The notes: generated by a model from the sequence alone, not told the origin. Positions 17,802 to 27,382 are shown, counted from the first letter of the stretch. The stretch: 64,000 nucleotides of DNA from Collinsella tanakaei (GCF_021531055.1 NZ_JADYTL010000001.1:124001-188000), one strand, 5' to 3'. Program-made: numbers and translations.

Positions 17802-18845
17802 TTGTTTTCTTTGATGGATATGTTCTTCGGTCAGTATGGAGGCGATCTGGCGATCGACCTCGGTACCGCCAACACGCTCGTGTCCGTTCGCGGCAAGGGC
17901 ATCGTCATCCGCGAGCCTTCCGTCGTCGCGATCGATAAGAACGACGAGCGCATCTTGGCCGTCGGTATCGACGCCAAGCGCATGCTCGGCCGTACGCCCG
18001 GCAACATCGTCGCGGTCCGCCCCCTGAAGGACGGCGTCATCGCCGATTTCGACGTCACCGAGGCCATGCTGCGTTACTTCATCGACAAGGCGAGCGACAA
18101 GCGCTATCCGTGGACCCCGCGTCCCCGTGTCGTGGTATGCGTTCCCTCCGGTGTCACGAGCGTCGAGAAGCGTGCCGTCTTCGAGGCGACTATTTCCGCC
18201 GGCGCGCGCCAGGCGTATCTGATCGAGGAGCCCATGGCCGCTGCCATCGGTGCCGACCTTCCTGTAGAGGAGCCGACCGGCTCCATGGTCGTGGACATCG
18301 GCGGTGGTACCACCGAGGTCGCGGTTATCGCCATGGGCGGCATCGTCGTCTCGCAATCCATCCGCGTTGCAGGTGACGAATTCGATCAGGCGATCCTGTC
18401 GCATGTTCGCGACGCGTACAACCTCGCGATCGGTGAGCGCACCGCCGAGGATATCAAGATCAAGGTCGGTTCCGCCGTACCGCTGAAAGACGAGCTCGAC
18501 GTCGAGGTCAACGGACGCGACGTCATCTCCGGTCTCCCCAAGACGGTCCGTATCGAGAGTGAGGAGATCCGCCGCGCCCTCAACAAACCGCTCGACGAGA
18601 TGACCAAGGCGGTCAAGGAGGCGCTCGACGCCACGCCGCCCGATCTTGCATCCGACCTTATGTATTACGGAATCCTGCTGACGGGCGGAGGCGCTCTGCT
18701 GCGCGGCCTCGACGTTCGTCTTCGTGATGAAACCGGCGTCGCCGTCAACGTGAGCCCGACCGCCCTCGACAACGTGGTCAACGGTTGCGCTCGCGTGCTC
18801 GAGGCCAACGCGTTCGACGGCGGGTTCGTCCAGAGCAACGCGTAG
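17802..18845 (+). CDS. mreB: Rod shape-determining protein MreB
   Basis: Actin-like ATPase that forms membrane-associated filaments guiding lateral wall synthesis. From the TTG at 17802 (GGAG five bases upstream) the protein is 347 aa; the ATG at 17814 is an alternative. The N-terminal MFSLMDMFFG may act in membrane contact. Phosphate 1 reads AIDLGTANT, phosphate 2 MVVDIGGGTTEVAVI, and the adenosine motif LTGGGALLRG. It opens the cluster mreB-mreC-mreD-mrdA-rodA, whose spacing of about 10-16 bp indicates an elongasome operon. It suggests the cell is, or descends from, a rod. Confidence 0.95.
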   Translation: MFSLMDMFFGQYGGDLAIDLGTANTLVSVRGKGIVIREPSVVAIDKNDERILAVGIDAKRMLGRTPGNIVAVRPLKDGVIADFDVTEAMLRYFIDKASDKRYPWTPRPRVVVCVPSGVTSVEKRAVFEATISAGARQAYLIEEPMAAAIGADLPVEEPTGSMVVDIGGGTTEVAVIAMGGIVVSQSIRVAGDEFDQAILSHVRDAYNLAIGERTAEDIKIKVGSAVPLKDELDVEVNGRDVISGLPKTVRIESEEIRRALNKPLDEMTKAVKEALDATPPDLASDLMYYGILLTGGGALLRGLDVRLRDETGVAVNVSPTALDNVVNGCARVLEANAFDGGFVQSNA

Positions 18846-18861
18846 CTGGAGGTTCAATCGC

Positions 18862-19872
18862 GTGCCACGCAATCAGAGGAGATACCCGTCTTCACATCTG
18901 AATACGAAACGGCAATCAACGGGGATGCGCCCGTTGATTGTTTTATGCGTTCTCTCCATCGTCGTCCTGACGTTCTACATTCGCGAAGGGGAGTACGGGC
19001 CCATCCATGCCGTGCGCTCCGCCGTCACGACCATCACCAGTCCGGTACGCTTCGCCGGCTCGCTTGCCGCCACGCCGTTCAACGCGCTCGGCAACGTGTT
19101 CTCGAACCTCACCGCATCGCAGGAGACGCTTTCCGAGCTCAAGGCGCAAAACGATGAGCTGACCGCCAAGGTCGCCGAGCTCTCCGAGGCGCAGGAGACC
19201 GCCGAGCGCCTGCAGGAGCTCGTCGGGCTGCAGTCCACCTATAACCTGCAGTCGACCGCCGCCCGCATCATCGGTGGCTCGAGCGACGCTTGGTCCCAGA
19301 CCGTTACCATCGATAAGGGATCGGCCAACGGCATGGCCATCGGCATGCCCGTCTGCAACGCGTACGGCGTGATCGGCCAGATCACCGAGACCTCGCTCAA
19401 CACCTCGACCGTCCTGCTCATCACCGACGAATCCTCCGGCGTCTCCGCCATGTCGCAGCGCTCGCGTGCTCAGGGCATGCTTCGGGGGCAGCCCGACGGA
19501 ACGCTTCGACTCGAGTACGTTTCCGTCGATGACGACGTCAAAACCGGAGATATCGTCATCACGTCGGGCATCGGCGGCGTCTTTCCCAAAGGTCTGCCGA
19601 TCGGCACCGTCTCGTCGGTCGATCGAAGCGACAACGATATCTACTATACGATCGTCGTTCGCATGCAGGCATCGACAGAGAATAACGAGGAGGTGCTCGT
19701 CATCACGTCCCTGACCGACGAGCAGCGGGCCTCCGATGACGATGTGGCCGCCGCCAACGACTCGGATGATGTTTCCGCGGATACGTCCGTTGACGATGCG
19801 GACGCAACGGATTCCGGGGATGATACCTCAGATGATACGTCTGATGTCGACGACAGCACGGATGAGGAATAG
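18862..19872 (+). CDS. mreC: Rod shape-determining protein MreC
   Basis: Bitopic scaffold of the elongasome that activates PBP2. The GTG start follows GGAGG. Residues 1-21 are cytoplasmic and basic, residues 23-41 a transmembrane helix, and a coiled coil (LKAQNDELTAKVAELSEAQ) runs to about residue 120. Two beta domains follow with the typical VGLQSTYN, VINVGS-like and ITSGIGGVFPKGLPIG blocks. After residue ~285 there is an unusual tail of about 50 residues made almost entirely of Asp, Ser, Thr, Ala and Glu. It starts 16 bp after mreB and its stop forms part of the mreD ribosome site (TAGGAGG). Confidence 0.93.
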   Translation: MPRNQRRYPSSHLNTKRQSTGMRPLIVLCVLSIVVLTFYIREGEYGPIHAVRSAVTTITSPVRFAGSLAATPFNALGNVFSNLTASQETLSELKAQNDELTAKVAELSEAQETAERLQELVGLQSTYNLQSTAARIIGGSSDAWSQTVTIDKGSANGMAIGMPVCNAYGVIGQITETSLNTSTVLLITDESSGVSAMSQRSRAQGMLRGQPDGTLRLEYVSVDDDVKTGDIVITSGIGGVFPKGLPIGTVSSVDRSDNDIYYTIVVRMQASTENNEEVLVITSLTDEQRASDDDVAAANDSDDVSADTSVDDADATDSGDDTSDDTSDVDDSTDEE

Positions 19873-19881
19873 GAGGTCCGC

Positions 19882-20427
19882 ATGCAACTTCGTGAAACGG
19901 GCCGTCCCATGCGTTCGATTATCGTGCTCTCGGTCGTCGCCGCCCTGCTGCAGGTCGGGCTCGCTCCTCAGTTGTCGGTTATGGGCGGGACGCTCAACTT
20001 CATGTTGGCCCTGTGCTGCGCCTTGGCGCTTACCAGCGACGTCTCAAGTGCCGTCTACATCGGATTTTGCTGCGGTTTGTTCTTCGATCTCACGTCTTCG
20101 GGTCCCATCGGGCTCATGGCGCTGATCATGACCGTCGCCGGATTCGGCCTTGCGACCGCATCGCGCGGCGTGATGGGCGGGCTGACCCCTGAGTCGTTGC
20201 GTCTGGCCGGCATCGTGATCCTGCTCGTGAACCTCGCCTACGGGCTCTGCCTGTTCCTTATGGGCGTCCAAGGCGACCTGTTGTGGGCGTTGTTCGGACA
20301 CGGCATCTCATCGACGGTTCTCGATATCTTGCTTGCCGCGTTGTTCCTGCTCGTGCTATCCGGCCAGGGGCCGCAGCGCACGTTCTCGTCCCGTCCCCGC
20401 GGATCCCGATACAAGCTCAACCGATAG
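19882..20427 (+). CDS. mreD: Rod shape-determining protein MreD
   Basis: Polytopic membrane component of the rod complex. The 181 residues contain about five hydrophobic segments (around 12-30, 40-60, 65-90, 108-130, 140-160) and the family patterns PQLSVMGGTLNFMLAL and GFCCGLFFDL. TAGGAGG lies 5 bases before the ATG. Position between mreC and the PBP2 gene supports the call, since MreD is otherwise weakly conserved. The Arg/Lys-rich end (RPRGSRYKLNR) is cytoplasmic. Confidence 0.9.
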   Translation: MQLRETGRPMRSIIVLSVVAALLQVGLAPQLSVMGGTLNFMLALCCALALTSDVSSAVYIGFCCGLFFDLTSSGPIGLMALIMTVAGFGLATASRGVMGGLTPESLRLAGIVILLVNLAYGLCLFLMGVQGDLLWALFGHGISSTVLDILLAALFLLVLSGQGPQRTFSSRPRGSRYKLNR

Positions 20428-20438
20428 GAGGGATACCC

Positions 20439-22496
20439 GTGGACGCTCGACTCGTTGTCGTCATCGCCGGTGTCGTCCTCTTCGTCGTGATCATCGCTTC
20501 GCTGATCGTGCTTCGGTCCCATGGCGGTCGGTTCACCTTCGACACCCAGCATGGAACCCAGCCTAAAGCGACGGAAGGGGAGGGTAACACCCCCGGTGTG
20601 ACCTTCAGAGGTCGTTTCACCATGCTCACGGCTGCTGCCGGCGCGATCTTCGCCGCTATCGGCGTGCGTCTTTGGAGCATGCAGATGGTCTCCTCCGATT
20701 ATTACGAGGAGCTTGCTCAGCAAAACCAGACGCGCACCGTCACGACCCCCGCGCCCCGCGGCCGGATCCTCGATCGCAACGGCGAGCCGCTCGTCACCAA
20801 TCGCGCGAGCCTGACCGTTGCAGCCTACCGCGACCTTGCGGATAGCGAGATCGTGGTGCGTCATCTTGCGAACGTGCTCGGCATGCCGTACATCGCCGTC
20901 CGTCGCAATATTCAAGATTACAACCAGGGTGCCCAGAGCCTGCACACCGTCGCGTCCGATGTGCGCCGTTCCACGGTCGCCTATATCCAAGAGCATCCCG
21001 TCGACTTCGACGGCGTGCAGGTCGTTGAGCGTACCGAGCGCGTCTATCCCCACGGGGAGCTTGCTGCGCATGTCCTCGGCTACACCGGTACCATCACGCA
21101 GGAGCAACTTTCCGCCCAACAAGAATCGCAGGAGCTCGGCGAGGATTCACCTGGATCCATCGTCTACGAGTCGGGCGACATCGTCGGTCAGGCCGGCGTC
21201 GAGATCGCCTACGAGAGCCTGCTGCAGGGTATCCGCGGTGAGCAGACGGTGCAGGTCGATGCGTCCGGCAACGTCACCGATGCCACCGCTGCCATCCCCC
21301 CTGAGCCCGGAAGCGATATCAAGCTGACGCTCGACATCAAGATCCAGCAGGCGTGCGAGGACGGTCTCGACCTCGCAATCAGCACGGCCCACCAGTTCGG
21401 CTATCCAAACGCCAAATGCGGCGCGTGTGTCTGCATAGACTGCACGAACGGCGATATCCTCGGCATGGCCAGCGCACCCGAGTTCGATCCGTCGGTTTTC
21501 ATCGGCGGCGTTTCCAATGACGACTGGTCGATGCTCAACAGCGAGGACAGCGGCTATCCCATGATCAACCGCGCGATCGCGGGCGAGTACATGTCGGCTT
21601 CGACCATCAAGCCCCTTTCGGCGCTCGCCGCGCTCGAATACGGCATCTACACCGAGAATGAATCCACGGTCTGCACCGGCTGGTGGACCGGTATGGGTGA
21701 GTCGAACGGCCGTTACTGCTGGGATCATTCCGGCCATGGACCCATGACGCTCCAGTCGGCGATCACGATGTCGTGCGACCCGGTTTTCTACGAGATCGGC
21801 AAGGGCTTCTACTATGACGAAGATAATCCCGAAGGTCTTCAGGAGGTCTTTCGCCGTTGGGGGCTCGGTGATGCCACCGGCGTCGACCTTCCGGGTGAAA
21901 GCTCGGGTCGCGTGCCGGATGCGAAATGGAAAAACGAGTACTTTTCGAGTTGGGACGAAGGCGATCGCACATGGAACCCCGGCGATATGTGCAACATCGT
22001 CATCGGGCAGGGTGACATCCTCGTGACGCCGCTTCAGATGGCGTGCGTCTATGCGGGTATCGCCAATGGGGGAGCCGAGCCGGTTCCGCATATCTTCCAT
22101 TCCGCCATCAGCAGGGACGGCAGCCGCGATGCGGTGACCTATGAGCCCAAAGAGCGCCTGAACGCCTCGTATCGCCAGGAATCCGACCTCGACTTGGTGC
22201 GCAACGGTCTGATCGGCGTCATCTACGACGAGTCCGAGTCGCAGGCCTCGCACTTCACCAATCTGTCGGTCAGCGTTGCGGGAAAGACCGGCACCGGCGA
22301 GAAGAACGGTCAGGACGATTACTCCTGGTTCGTCGCGTATGCTCCCGCCGACGATCCCAAGTACGTTATCGCGTCGGTCGTCGAAGAAGGCGGATTCGGA
22401 TCCACGTCGGCGATGTACGCGGTGCGCACCGTGCTCGGCGCCATCTACGACGAGCCGGATACCGCAACGATCTCCGCCAGCGACGGCGCACGTTAG
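20439..22496 (+). CDS. mrdA: Penicillin-binding protein 2 (elongation-specific transpeptidase)
   Basis: Class B PBP that cross-links peptidoglycan during elongation with RodA. The GTG at 20439 follows GGAGGG; an upstream in-frame extension would overlap mreD. Of 685 residues, about 5-28 form a signal-anchor helix, and a second hydrophobic stretch lies near 52-70. The pedestal domain begins with RGRILDRNG. Transpeptidase motifs: SxxK as S388-T-I-K391, SxN-like SCD in TMSCDPVFY, and KTG at 616-618. It precedes rodA by about 10 bp. It is a beta-lactam target by family knowledge. Confidence 0.94.
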   Translation: MDARLVVVIAGVVLFVVIIASLIVLRSHGGRFTFDTQHGTQPKATEGEGNTPGVTFRGRFTMLTAAAGAIFAAIGVRLWSMQMVSSDYYEELAQQNQTRTVTTPAPRGRILDRNGEPLVTNRASLTVAAYRDLADSEIVVRHLANVLGMPYIAVRRNIQDYNQGAQSLHTVASDVRRSTVAYIQEHPVDFDGVQVVERTERVYPHGELAAHVLGYTGTITQEQLSAQQESQELGEDSPGSIVYESGDIVGQAGVEIAYESLLQGIRGEQTVQVDASGNVTDATAAIPPEPGSDIKLTLDIKIQQACEDGLDLAISTAHQFGYPNAKCGACVCIDCTNGDILGMASAPEFDPSVFIGGVSNDDWSMLNSEDSGYPMINRAIAGEYMSASTIKPLSALAALEYGIYTENESTVCTGWWTGMGESNGRYCWDHSGHGPMTLQSAITMSCDPVFYEIGKGFYYDEDNPEGLQEVFRRWGLGDATGVDLPGESSGRVPDAKWKNEYFSSWDEGDRTWNPGDMCNIVIGQGDILVTPLQMACVYAGIANGGAEPVPHIFHSAISRDGSRDAVTYEPKERLNASYRQESDLDLVRNGLIGVIYDESESQASHFTNLSVSVAGKTGTGEKNGQDDYSWFVAYAPADDPKYVIASVVEEGGFGSTSAMYAVRTVLGAIYDEPDTATISASDGAR

Positions 22497-22506
22497 GAGG
22501 ATTGTC

Positions 22507-23709
22507 ATGACACAGACAGATGCTGCTGCATCCGCGGACGTGCTTAAACGCGTCAACCGTCAGGCTTCCGCGCAGCGCGGTCCCATCAAGCGCTTCATCA
22601 ACGTGCCGGTGCTGATCGCCGTCGTGCTGCTGATCATCTACGGCGCGATCGTGATCTGGTCTGCGTCGCTCACCATGCCCGAGGCGTCGTTTCCCCGCCA
22701 TCTGCTCGGCATAGGCCTTGGTGCCGTGCTCGGTGTCGTTTGCTGGAGGCAGGACTTCCGCGGTCTCGCCAACATCACGACGCCGCTGCTCGTACTCGAC
22801 GTCCTCGTGATCTTCTCGCCGTATATCCCCGGTTTGTCCTACAACGCTATGGGCATGACCGGATGGATCCGCTTTCCCTTCATCAACCTGACCTTTCAGC
22901 CTGTCGAGCTGGCGAAGATCATCACCGTCTTCGTGATCGCGGCGTATGGAGCCCAGTACAACGGCAAGATCGATTCGGTGCGCGACTACGTGAAGCTCTG
23001 CGGCATGCTCGCGATCCCATTCGGCGCGATCATCTTGGCCGATGATCTCGGCAGCGGTCTTGTCGTCTTCTTTTCCGGTGCGGTCATCATCATGATGAGC
23101 GGACCCAAGAAGGAATGGGTGCTCTCCACCATCGCCATCATCATCGGCATGGTCGCCGTGCTGCTCGCGGCGGACTCCGTCGTCGACAGTCTGCTCGGCC
23201 AGGACGTATTGCTCCGCCAGTATCAGATCAATCGCCTGCTCGTGTTCATCGATCCGACGGCTGATACGACCGGATCGGGCTACAACCTCATGCAATCGTT
23301 GATCGCCGTGGGTTCGGGCGGATTCTTCGGCAAGGGGATCGGAGCGGCATCGCAAGCGGGCGAGGGGTTTTTGCCCGAGGCGCACACCGACTTCGTCTTC
23401 GCGTTGCTGTGCGAGGAGTTCGGCTTCATCGGGGCGCTGATCCTGCTTTCCCTGTTCGCGTTGCTCATCTTCTCGACGATTCGCATCGCGTTTCGCGCCT
23501 CTTCGCTCTACCTCAAACTCGTCGCCGTCGGCATCGTCGGTATTTGGATGTTCCAGCTCCTCGAGAACGTCGGCATGTGCATCGGCCTCATGCCCATCAC
23601 CGGCATTCCGCTGCCGTTCATCAGCTTCGGATCGAGTTCCATGCTCATGCAGATGGCGAACGTCGGCATCGTCCAGTCGATCTGGCGTCTGAGGAACAAG
23701 GCCGCATAG
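22507..23709 (+). CDS. rodA: SEDS-family peptidoglycan glycosyltransferase RodA
   Basis: Polymerises lipid II for lateral growth together with PBP2. The ATG at 22507 follows AGGAGG. The 400-residue protein shows about ten membrane segments, a short cytoplasmic N-terminus, the SEDS signature region in WIRFPFINLTFQPVELAK, and LPEAHTDFVFALLCEEFGFIGAL with the catalytic-region Asp. The C-terminal block GIPLPFISFGSSSML is diagnostic of RodA/FtsW/SpoVE. Placement right after mrdA favours RodA over FtsW. Confidence 0.93.
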   Translation: MTQTDAAASADVLKRVNRQASAQRGPIKRFINVPVLIAVVLLIIYGAIVIWSASLTMPEASFPRHLLGIGLGAVLGVVCWRQDFRGLANITTPLLVLDVLVIFSPYIPGLSYNAMGMTGWIRFPFINLTFQPVELAKIITVFVIAAYGAQYNGKIDSVRDYVKLCGMLAIPFGAIILADDLGSGLVVFFSGAVIIMMSGPKKEWVLSTIAIIIGMVAVLLAADSVVDSLLGQDVLLRQYQINRLLVFIDPTADTTGSGYNLMQSLIAVGSGGFFGKGIGAASQAGEGFLPEAHTDFVFALLCEEFGFIGALILLSLFALLIFSTIRIAFRASSLYLKLVAVGIVGIWMFQLLENVGMCIGLMPITGIPLPFISFGSSSMLMQMANVGIVQSIWRLRNKAA

Positions 23710-23731
23710 ATTTAGCTTCAAGGAGGTTTCC

Positions 23732-24646
23732 ATGCATATTCCGTACCAGCGCATCGCCGATGCGCTCAAGATGGGCGTCTCGACGCTGCGTGACGCCGAC
23801 GAACCGGTCCGCGTCGCCGTGTTCGTCGACGCGACCGCCACGCCAGCGCTCGTCGACTGTGTGAAGGAGGGCTTCGTTCCACAGACGACGTCCGCGCTCG
23901 TGCGGGTCGCACGCCTCTCCGACGATGTCGAGGTCAAGTCCGATACGGATGTTGCCATCGTTGTCACGTGCGGCTCCGAGCAGTTGCAGGAAGCCGTCCA
24001 GCGCATCATCGTGACGGGCACGCCGACGGTCGTGCTGTGCGAGTCGAGCGTGGAGGCTCCGTTCATCACGAAGGACACACCCATGCTGGGCCTTATCTCG
24101 TCCACGGATAAGACCTACCTGCTCGAGACCCTTGCACGCTGGATCCTCGAACGCACCGAGAAGCAGACGGCGTTCGCCTCGAATTTCCCGTTCATGCGCA
24201 TCGCCGCGGCCAATCGCATCATCACCTCGTGCGCGATGGCGAACATGGCCACCGGTGCGCTCGTGTTCATTCCGGGTGCTGACTATCCCGTCATGGCGCT
24301 CGCGCAGATCGGCATGTTGCTCGATCTTGCCGCGGTGTTCGGCAAGCCCCTCCGTATGGAGCGCGGGTACGAGATCGCGGCGGTTCTCGCTGGAGGTCTT
24401 GCCTTGCGTGCCGCGGCGCGTGCCGCCACCCAGGCTGCGCCCCGCCTTGGATTCGCCGTCAAAGCGCTCGTCGCCGCGGGCGGCACGTTCGGCATGGGAC
24501 GCGCCCTCATGTTCGCCTATGAACGCGACATCGATTACTCGCGTGCGAATGACATGGTGCTCTCCGTCGCCGACCGGTGCCGCCGCGTCGCCAGCGGCTT
24601 CATGGGCCGCGCCGATATCGTCGTCGATGACGTGCAGGCGGTGTGA
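23732..24646 (+). CDS. DUF697-like protein of unknown function
   Basis: The 304 residues split in two. Residues 1-135 look like a small alpha/beta domain (repeated VAVFVDA, VAIVVTCGSEQ, TPTVVLCES strands) without a P-loop. Residues 145-285 match the hydrophobic, Ala-rich DUF697 pattern, with ALVFIPGADYPVMALAQIGMLLDLAAVFGKPL its hallmark-like stretch. DUF697 domains often accompany membrane-associated GTPases, but here no GTPase motif is visible. AAGGAGG precedes the ATG. It sits between rodA and the radical SAM gene, whose GTG overlaps its stop. The family assignment is from pattern memory. Confidence 0.7.
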   Translation: MHIPYQRIADALKMGVSTLRDADEPVRVAVFVDATATPALVDCVKEGFVPQTTSALVRVARLSDDVEVKSDTDVAIVVTCGSEQLQEAVQRIIVTGTPTVVLCESSVEAPFITKDTPMLGLISSTDKTYLLETLARWILERTEKQTAFASNFPFMRIAAANRIITSCAMANMATGALVFIPGADYPVMALAQIGMLLDLAAVFGKPLRMERGYEIAAVLAGGLALRAAARAATQAAPRLGFAVKALVAAGGTFGMGRALMFAYERDIDYSRANDMVLSVADRCRRVASGFMGRADIVVDDVQAV

Positions 24647-26526
24647 TCGTGCGCGTACCTTACGAGAACCGTTTCGGCGACCTCGAGCCGCTGCTGCCCC
24701 GGGTCGAGAAGCCGAGCCGCTATATCGATCATGAGTGGGGCACGCTGAGCTCGCCGGAGGCCGCCTATCGGGCTTGTCTGATCTATCCCGATGTCTACGA
24801 GGTGGGCCTGCCCAACCAGGGCATCGCCATCCTCTACGCGACCTTGAACGCGCAGGAGGGCATCTCCTGCGAGCGCGGCTACGTCCCCTGGGTCGATATG
24901 GCCGACCTCATGCGTGAAGCCGGCGTCCCGCTGCTCTCCTTGGAGGGCGCCGCCCCTGTCGCCTCGTTCGATGTGGTCGGCATCCATATCCCGCACGAGA
25001 TGGCTGCCACGAACGTGCTCGAAACCCTCGATCTGGCTGGCATCCCGCTGCATTCGCGCGACCGCGACGACGGCGACCCGCTCATCATCGCGGGCGGTCC
25101 TTCCGTCTACAATCCCGAGCCCCTCGCGCCCTTCATCGACGCGTTCCTCATCGGCGAGGGCGAGGAGCATATCGTCGAGGTCTGCCGCGCCCACGAGCGC
25201 CTTCGCGATGGGGGTGCCACGCGCGCGGAGATCCTGCGTGAGCTCGCGCGGATTCCCGGCACCTATGTTCCGAGCCTGTATACCGAGAGCTACGAGGGGC
25301 CCTGTACCGAGCACGGCTATGCCGTTCCCGCCGACGGCGAGGATGTGCCTGCGACCATCTATAAGCGCGTCGTCGCCGATTTCGCCGCGACCGACCCGGT
25401 TCCCCAGTCGGTCGTCCCCTTCGCTCAGCTCGTCCATGATCGCCTCTCGATCGAGGTGCTACGCGGCTGCGCACGCGGCTGCCGCTTCTGTCAGGCCGGC
25501 ATGACCTACCGCCCGGTCCGCGAGCGCACGCCCGACCAGATCGTGTCCGCCGTCGTCCGCGGCCTGGAGAAGACCGGCTACGACGAGGTCTCGCTGACCT
25601 CGCTTTCCACCACCGATCATTCCTGCTGTCGCGAGATGCTCAACCGTCTCAACACCCGACTTGCCGATACCGGTACGCGCGTGTCGATCCCCTCCCAGCG
25701 ACTCGATTCGTTCGGGGTCGACATGGCCGCCAGCGTGGCGGGGGAGAAGAAGGGTGGTCTCACCTTCGCGCCGGAGGCAGGCAGCCAGCGTTTGCGCGAT
25801 GTGATCAACAAGAACGTGACGGAGGAGGACTTGGAGCGTGCCACCCGTGCCGGCTTCGAGGCCGGATGGCGTCGCGTCAAGCTGTACTTCATGATGGGGC
25901 TTCCCGGAGAGACCGATGACGACATCGTCGCCATCGCGCAGCTTGCCGACCGTACCTACGAGATCGCGCGCGAGGTGGTCCCGCCGGCGCAGCGCGGCGG
26001 GGTTTCGGTCTCCGTCTCCTGCTCGGTGTTCATCCCCAAGGCATCCACGCCGTTCCAGTGGTGCGCCCAGCTCGACGATGCCGAGGTCAAGCGGCGCCAG
26101 CAGCTGTTGATCCACAGCGTGCGCAACCGCGCGGTCCGCGTCCACTATCATGACGCCGACACCTCCTTGATCGAGGCCGTGCTCTCCCGCGGCGGTCGCG
26201 ATGTCGCCGCCATCGTGGAGGGCGCTTGGAGGCGCGGTGCGCGCTTCGATGCCTGGACCGAGCAGTTCTCGCTCGAGCGCTGGGAGCAGGCGGCCGAGGA
26301 GGCGTCGATGGACCTGCGCGCCGTCGCGCATGCCCCGTATGCCGTCGACGCCCGCTTGCCGTGGGAGCACGTCAGCACCGGCGCGAGCCGCGGCTTTTTC
26401 GAGCGCGAGTACCGCCGTGCCCTGAACGCCCAAACCACGCCCGACTGCACGCGGACGTCCTGCACCGGGTGCGGGATCTGCCCGACGCTCGGCGTCGATA
26501 ACGTTTTGGTAGGTGATCGGTCGTGA
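24643..26526 (+). CDS. B12-binding-domain radical SAM protein (TIGR03960-like)
   Basis: The GTG overlaps the upstream stop (GTGA). The 627 residues contain an N-terminal half resembling a cobalamin-binding-like fold (YPDVYEVGLPNQG, VVGIHIPHEMAATNVLE, IIAGGPSVYNPEP). A radical SAM core follows, with the 4Fe-4S cysteines C276, C280 and C283 in CARGCRFC, and the loop TFAPEAGSQRLRDVIN. A C-terminal cysteine group CTRTSCTGCGIC may bind another cluster. Its stop overlaps the DUF2344 gene (GTGA at 26523), a pairing conserved in Gram-positives. Substrate unknown; proximity to rplU and obgE hints at RNA or ribosome modification. Confidence 0.85.
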   Translation: MIVRVPYENRFGDLEPLLPRVEKPSRYIDHEWGTLSSPEAAYRACLIYPDVYEVGLPNQGIAILYATLNAQEGISCERGYVPWVDMADLMREAGVPLLSLEGAAPVASFDVVGIHIPHEMAATNVLETLDLAGIPLHSRDRDDGDPLIIAGGPSVYNPEPLAPFIDAFLIGEGEEHIVEVCRAHERLRDGGATRAEILRELARIPGTYVPSLYTESYEGPCTEHGYAVPADGEDVPATIYKRVVADFAATDPVPQSVVPFAQLVHDRLSIEVLRGCARGCRFCQAGMTYRPVRERTPDQIVSAVVRGLEKTGYDEVSLTSLSTTDHSCCREMLNRLNTRLADTGTRVSIPSQRLDSFGVDMAASVAGEKKGGLTFAPEAGSQRLRDVINKNVTEEDLERATRAGFEAGWRRVKLYFMMGLPGETDDDIVAIAQLADRTYEIAREVVPPAQRGGVSVSVSCSVFIPKASTPFQWCAQLDDAEVKRRQQLLIHSVRNRAVRVHYHDADTSLIEAVLSRGGRDVAAIVEGAWRRGARFDAWTEQFSLERWEQAAEEASMDLRAVAHAPYAVDARLPWEHVSTGASRGFFEREYRRALNAQTTPDCTRTSCTGCGICPTLGVDNVLVGDRS

Positions 26527-27353
26527 GCGATACCCAGGCCGGCGGCCTCTATAAGCTGAGGTGCGCCTATGTCAAGCAGGGGAGGCTGGCATACCTCGGC
26601 CATCTCGAGGTGCTGCACACCATCGAGCGCATCGTGCGTCGCGCGCAGCTGCCCTTCGCGGTCACGCAGGGCTTCTCGCCTCATATGCGCGTCGCCTTCA
26701 CCTCCGCGCTTCCCGTGGGCACGTCGTCCGACGAGGAGCTGTTCGATCTCGTTCTGACCTCCTATGTGCCGCCCGCGGAGGCCTTGGCGCGACTCAAGGC
26801 CGCCGCGCCGTGCGATCTCGCTCCGACGAACGTGTGCTACGTGGACATGCGCACCCCTGCGCTGACCGCCGCCATCACACGGGCGGTCTATCGCGTCGTC
26901 ATGACGATGCGCGATGGCCTCACCTGTGAGGATACGGTCGTCGCGGATGCGCTCGACCGCGTCGTCGCCATGGGGAGCATCCCGTACCTGCGCGGTAAGA
27001 AGTCGAAGGTACTCGACCTTTCGGCCACGCTCGTCGAGGTATCCATCGTCGAATGCACGGCCGGGCGCATCGTGCTCGACCTCGATACGAGGATCGGAAA
27101 CGACGGATCGCTTCGGCCCGAGATCTTCGTCGTCGCCTTCGATCGCGTCCTCGCCGGCGCGCTCGGGTGCGATGAGGTTCGTGAAGGTCCTATCGTTTCG
27201 ACGGGAATCCAGGACCTTTCGAGCATAAAGCGCTATGCTGTATGCCGGACTGCCCAGTACGTGGAGGATGCTGACGGATCCCTCTTGAGTCCTTTGCGCG
27301 CTGGCGAGACACCATCTGCTCCCATTTCCGTCTCGTCTGTGCCGTCCTTGTGA
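26523..27353 (+). CDS. DUF2344 (TIGR03936) family protein, radical SAM partner
   Basis: The GTG overlaps the preceding radical SAM stop, so the two are co-translated. The 276-residue protein begins with the family block LRCAYVKQGRLAYLGHLE and contains RRAQLPFAVTQGFSPHMRVAF, both characteristic. In many Clostridia this domain is fused to the C-terminus of the same radical SAM family, which supports a physical or functional pair; here it is a separate gene. The biochemical role is unknown. The last ~30 residues are low-complexity Ser/Pro-rich. A gap with a promoter follows before rplU. Confidence 0.85.
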   Translation: MSDTQAGGLYKLRCAYVKQGRLAYLGHLEVLHTIERIVRRAQLPFAVTQGFSPHMRVAFTSALPVGTSSDEELFDLVLTSYVPPAEALARLKAAAPCDLAPTNVCYVDMRTPALTAAITRAVYRVVMTMRDGLTCEDTVVADALDRVVAMGSIPYLRGKKSKVLDLSATLVEVSIVECTAGRIVLDLDTRIGNDGSLRPEIFVVAFDRVLAGALGCDEVREGPIVSTGIQDLSSIKRYAVCRTAQYVEDADGSLLSPLRAGETPSAPISVSSVPSL

Positions 27354-27358
27354 ATTAG

Positions 27359-27382
27359 CAGGGCAAATGCAGGTTTGCTCTG
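27359..27382. other. Imperfect inverted repeat directly before the rplU -35 box
   Basis: CAGGGCAAA (27359-27367) and TTTGCTCTG (27374-27382) form a 9-bp stem with one G-T pair and a 6-nt loop. It begins 6 bp after the DUF2344 stop and ends one base before TTGACG. It may end upstream transcription without a T-run, or be a regulator site. Confidence 0.4.
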
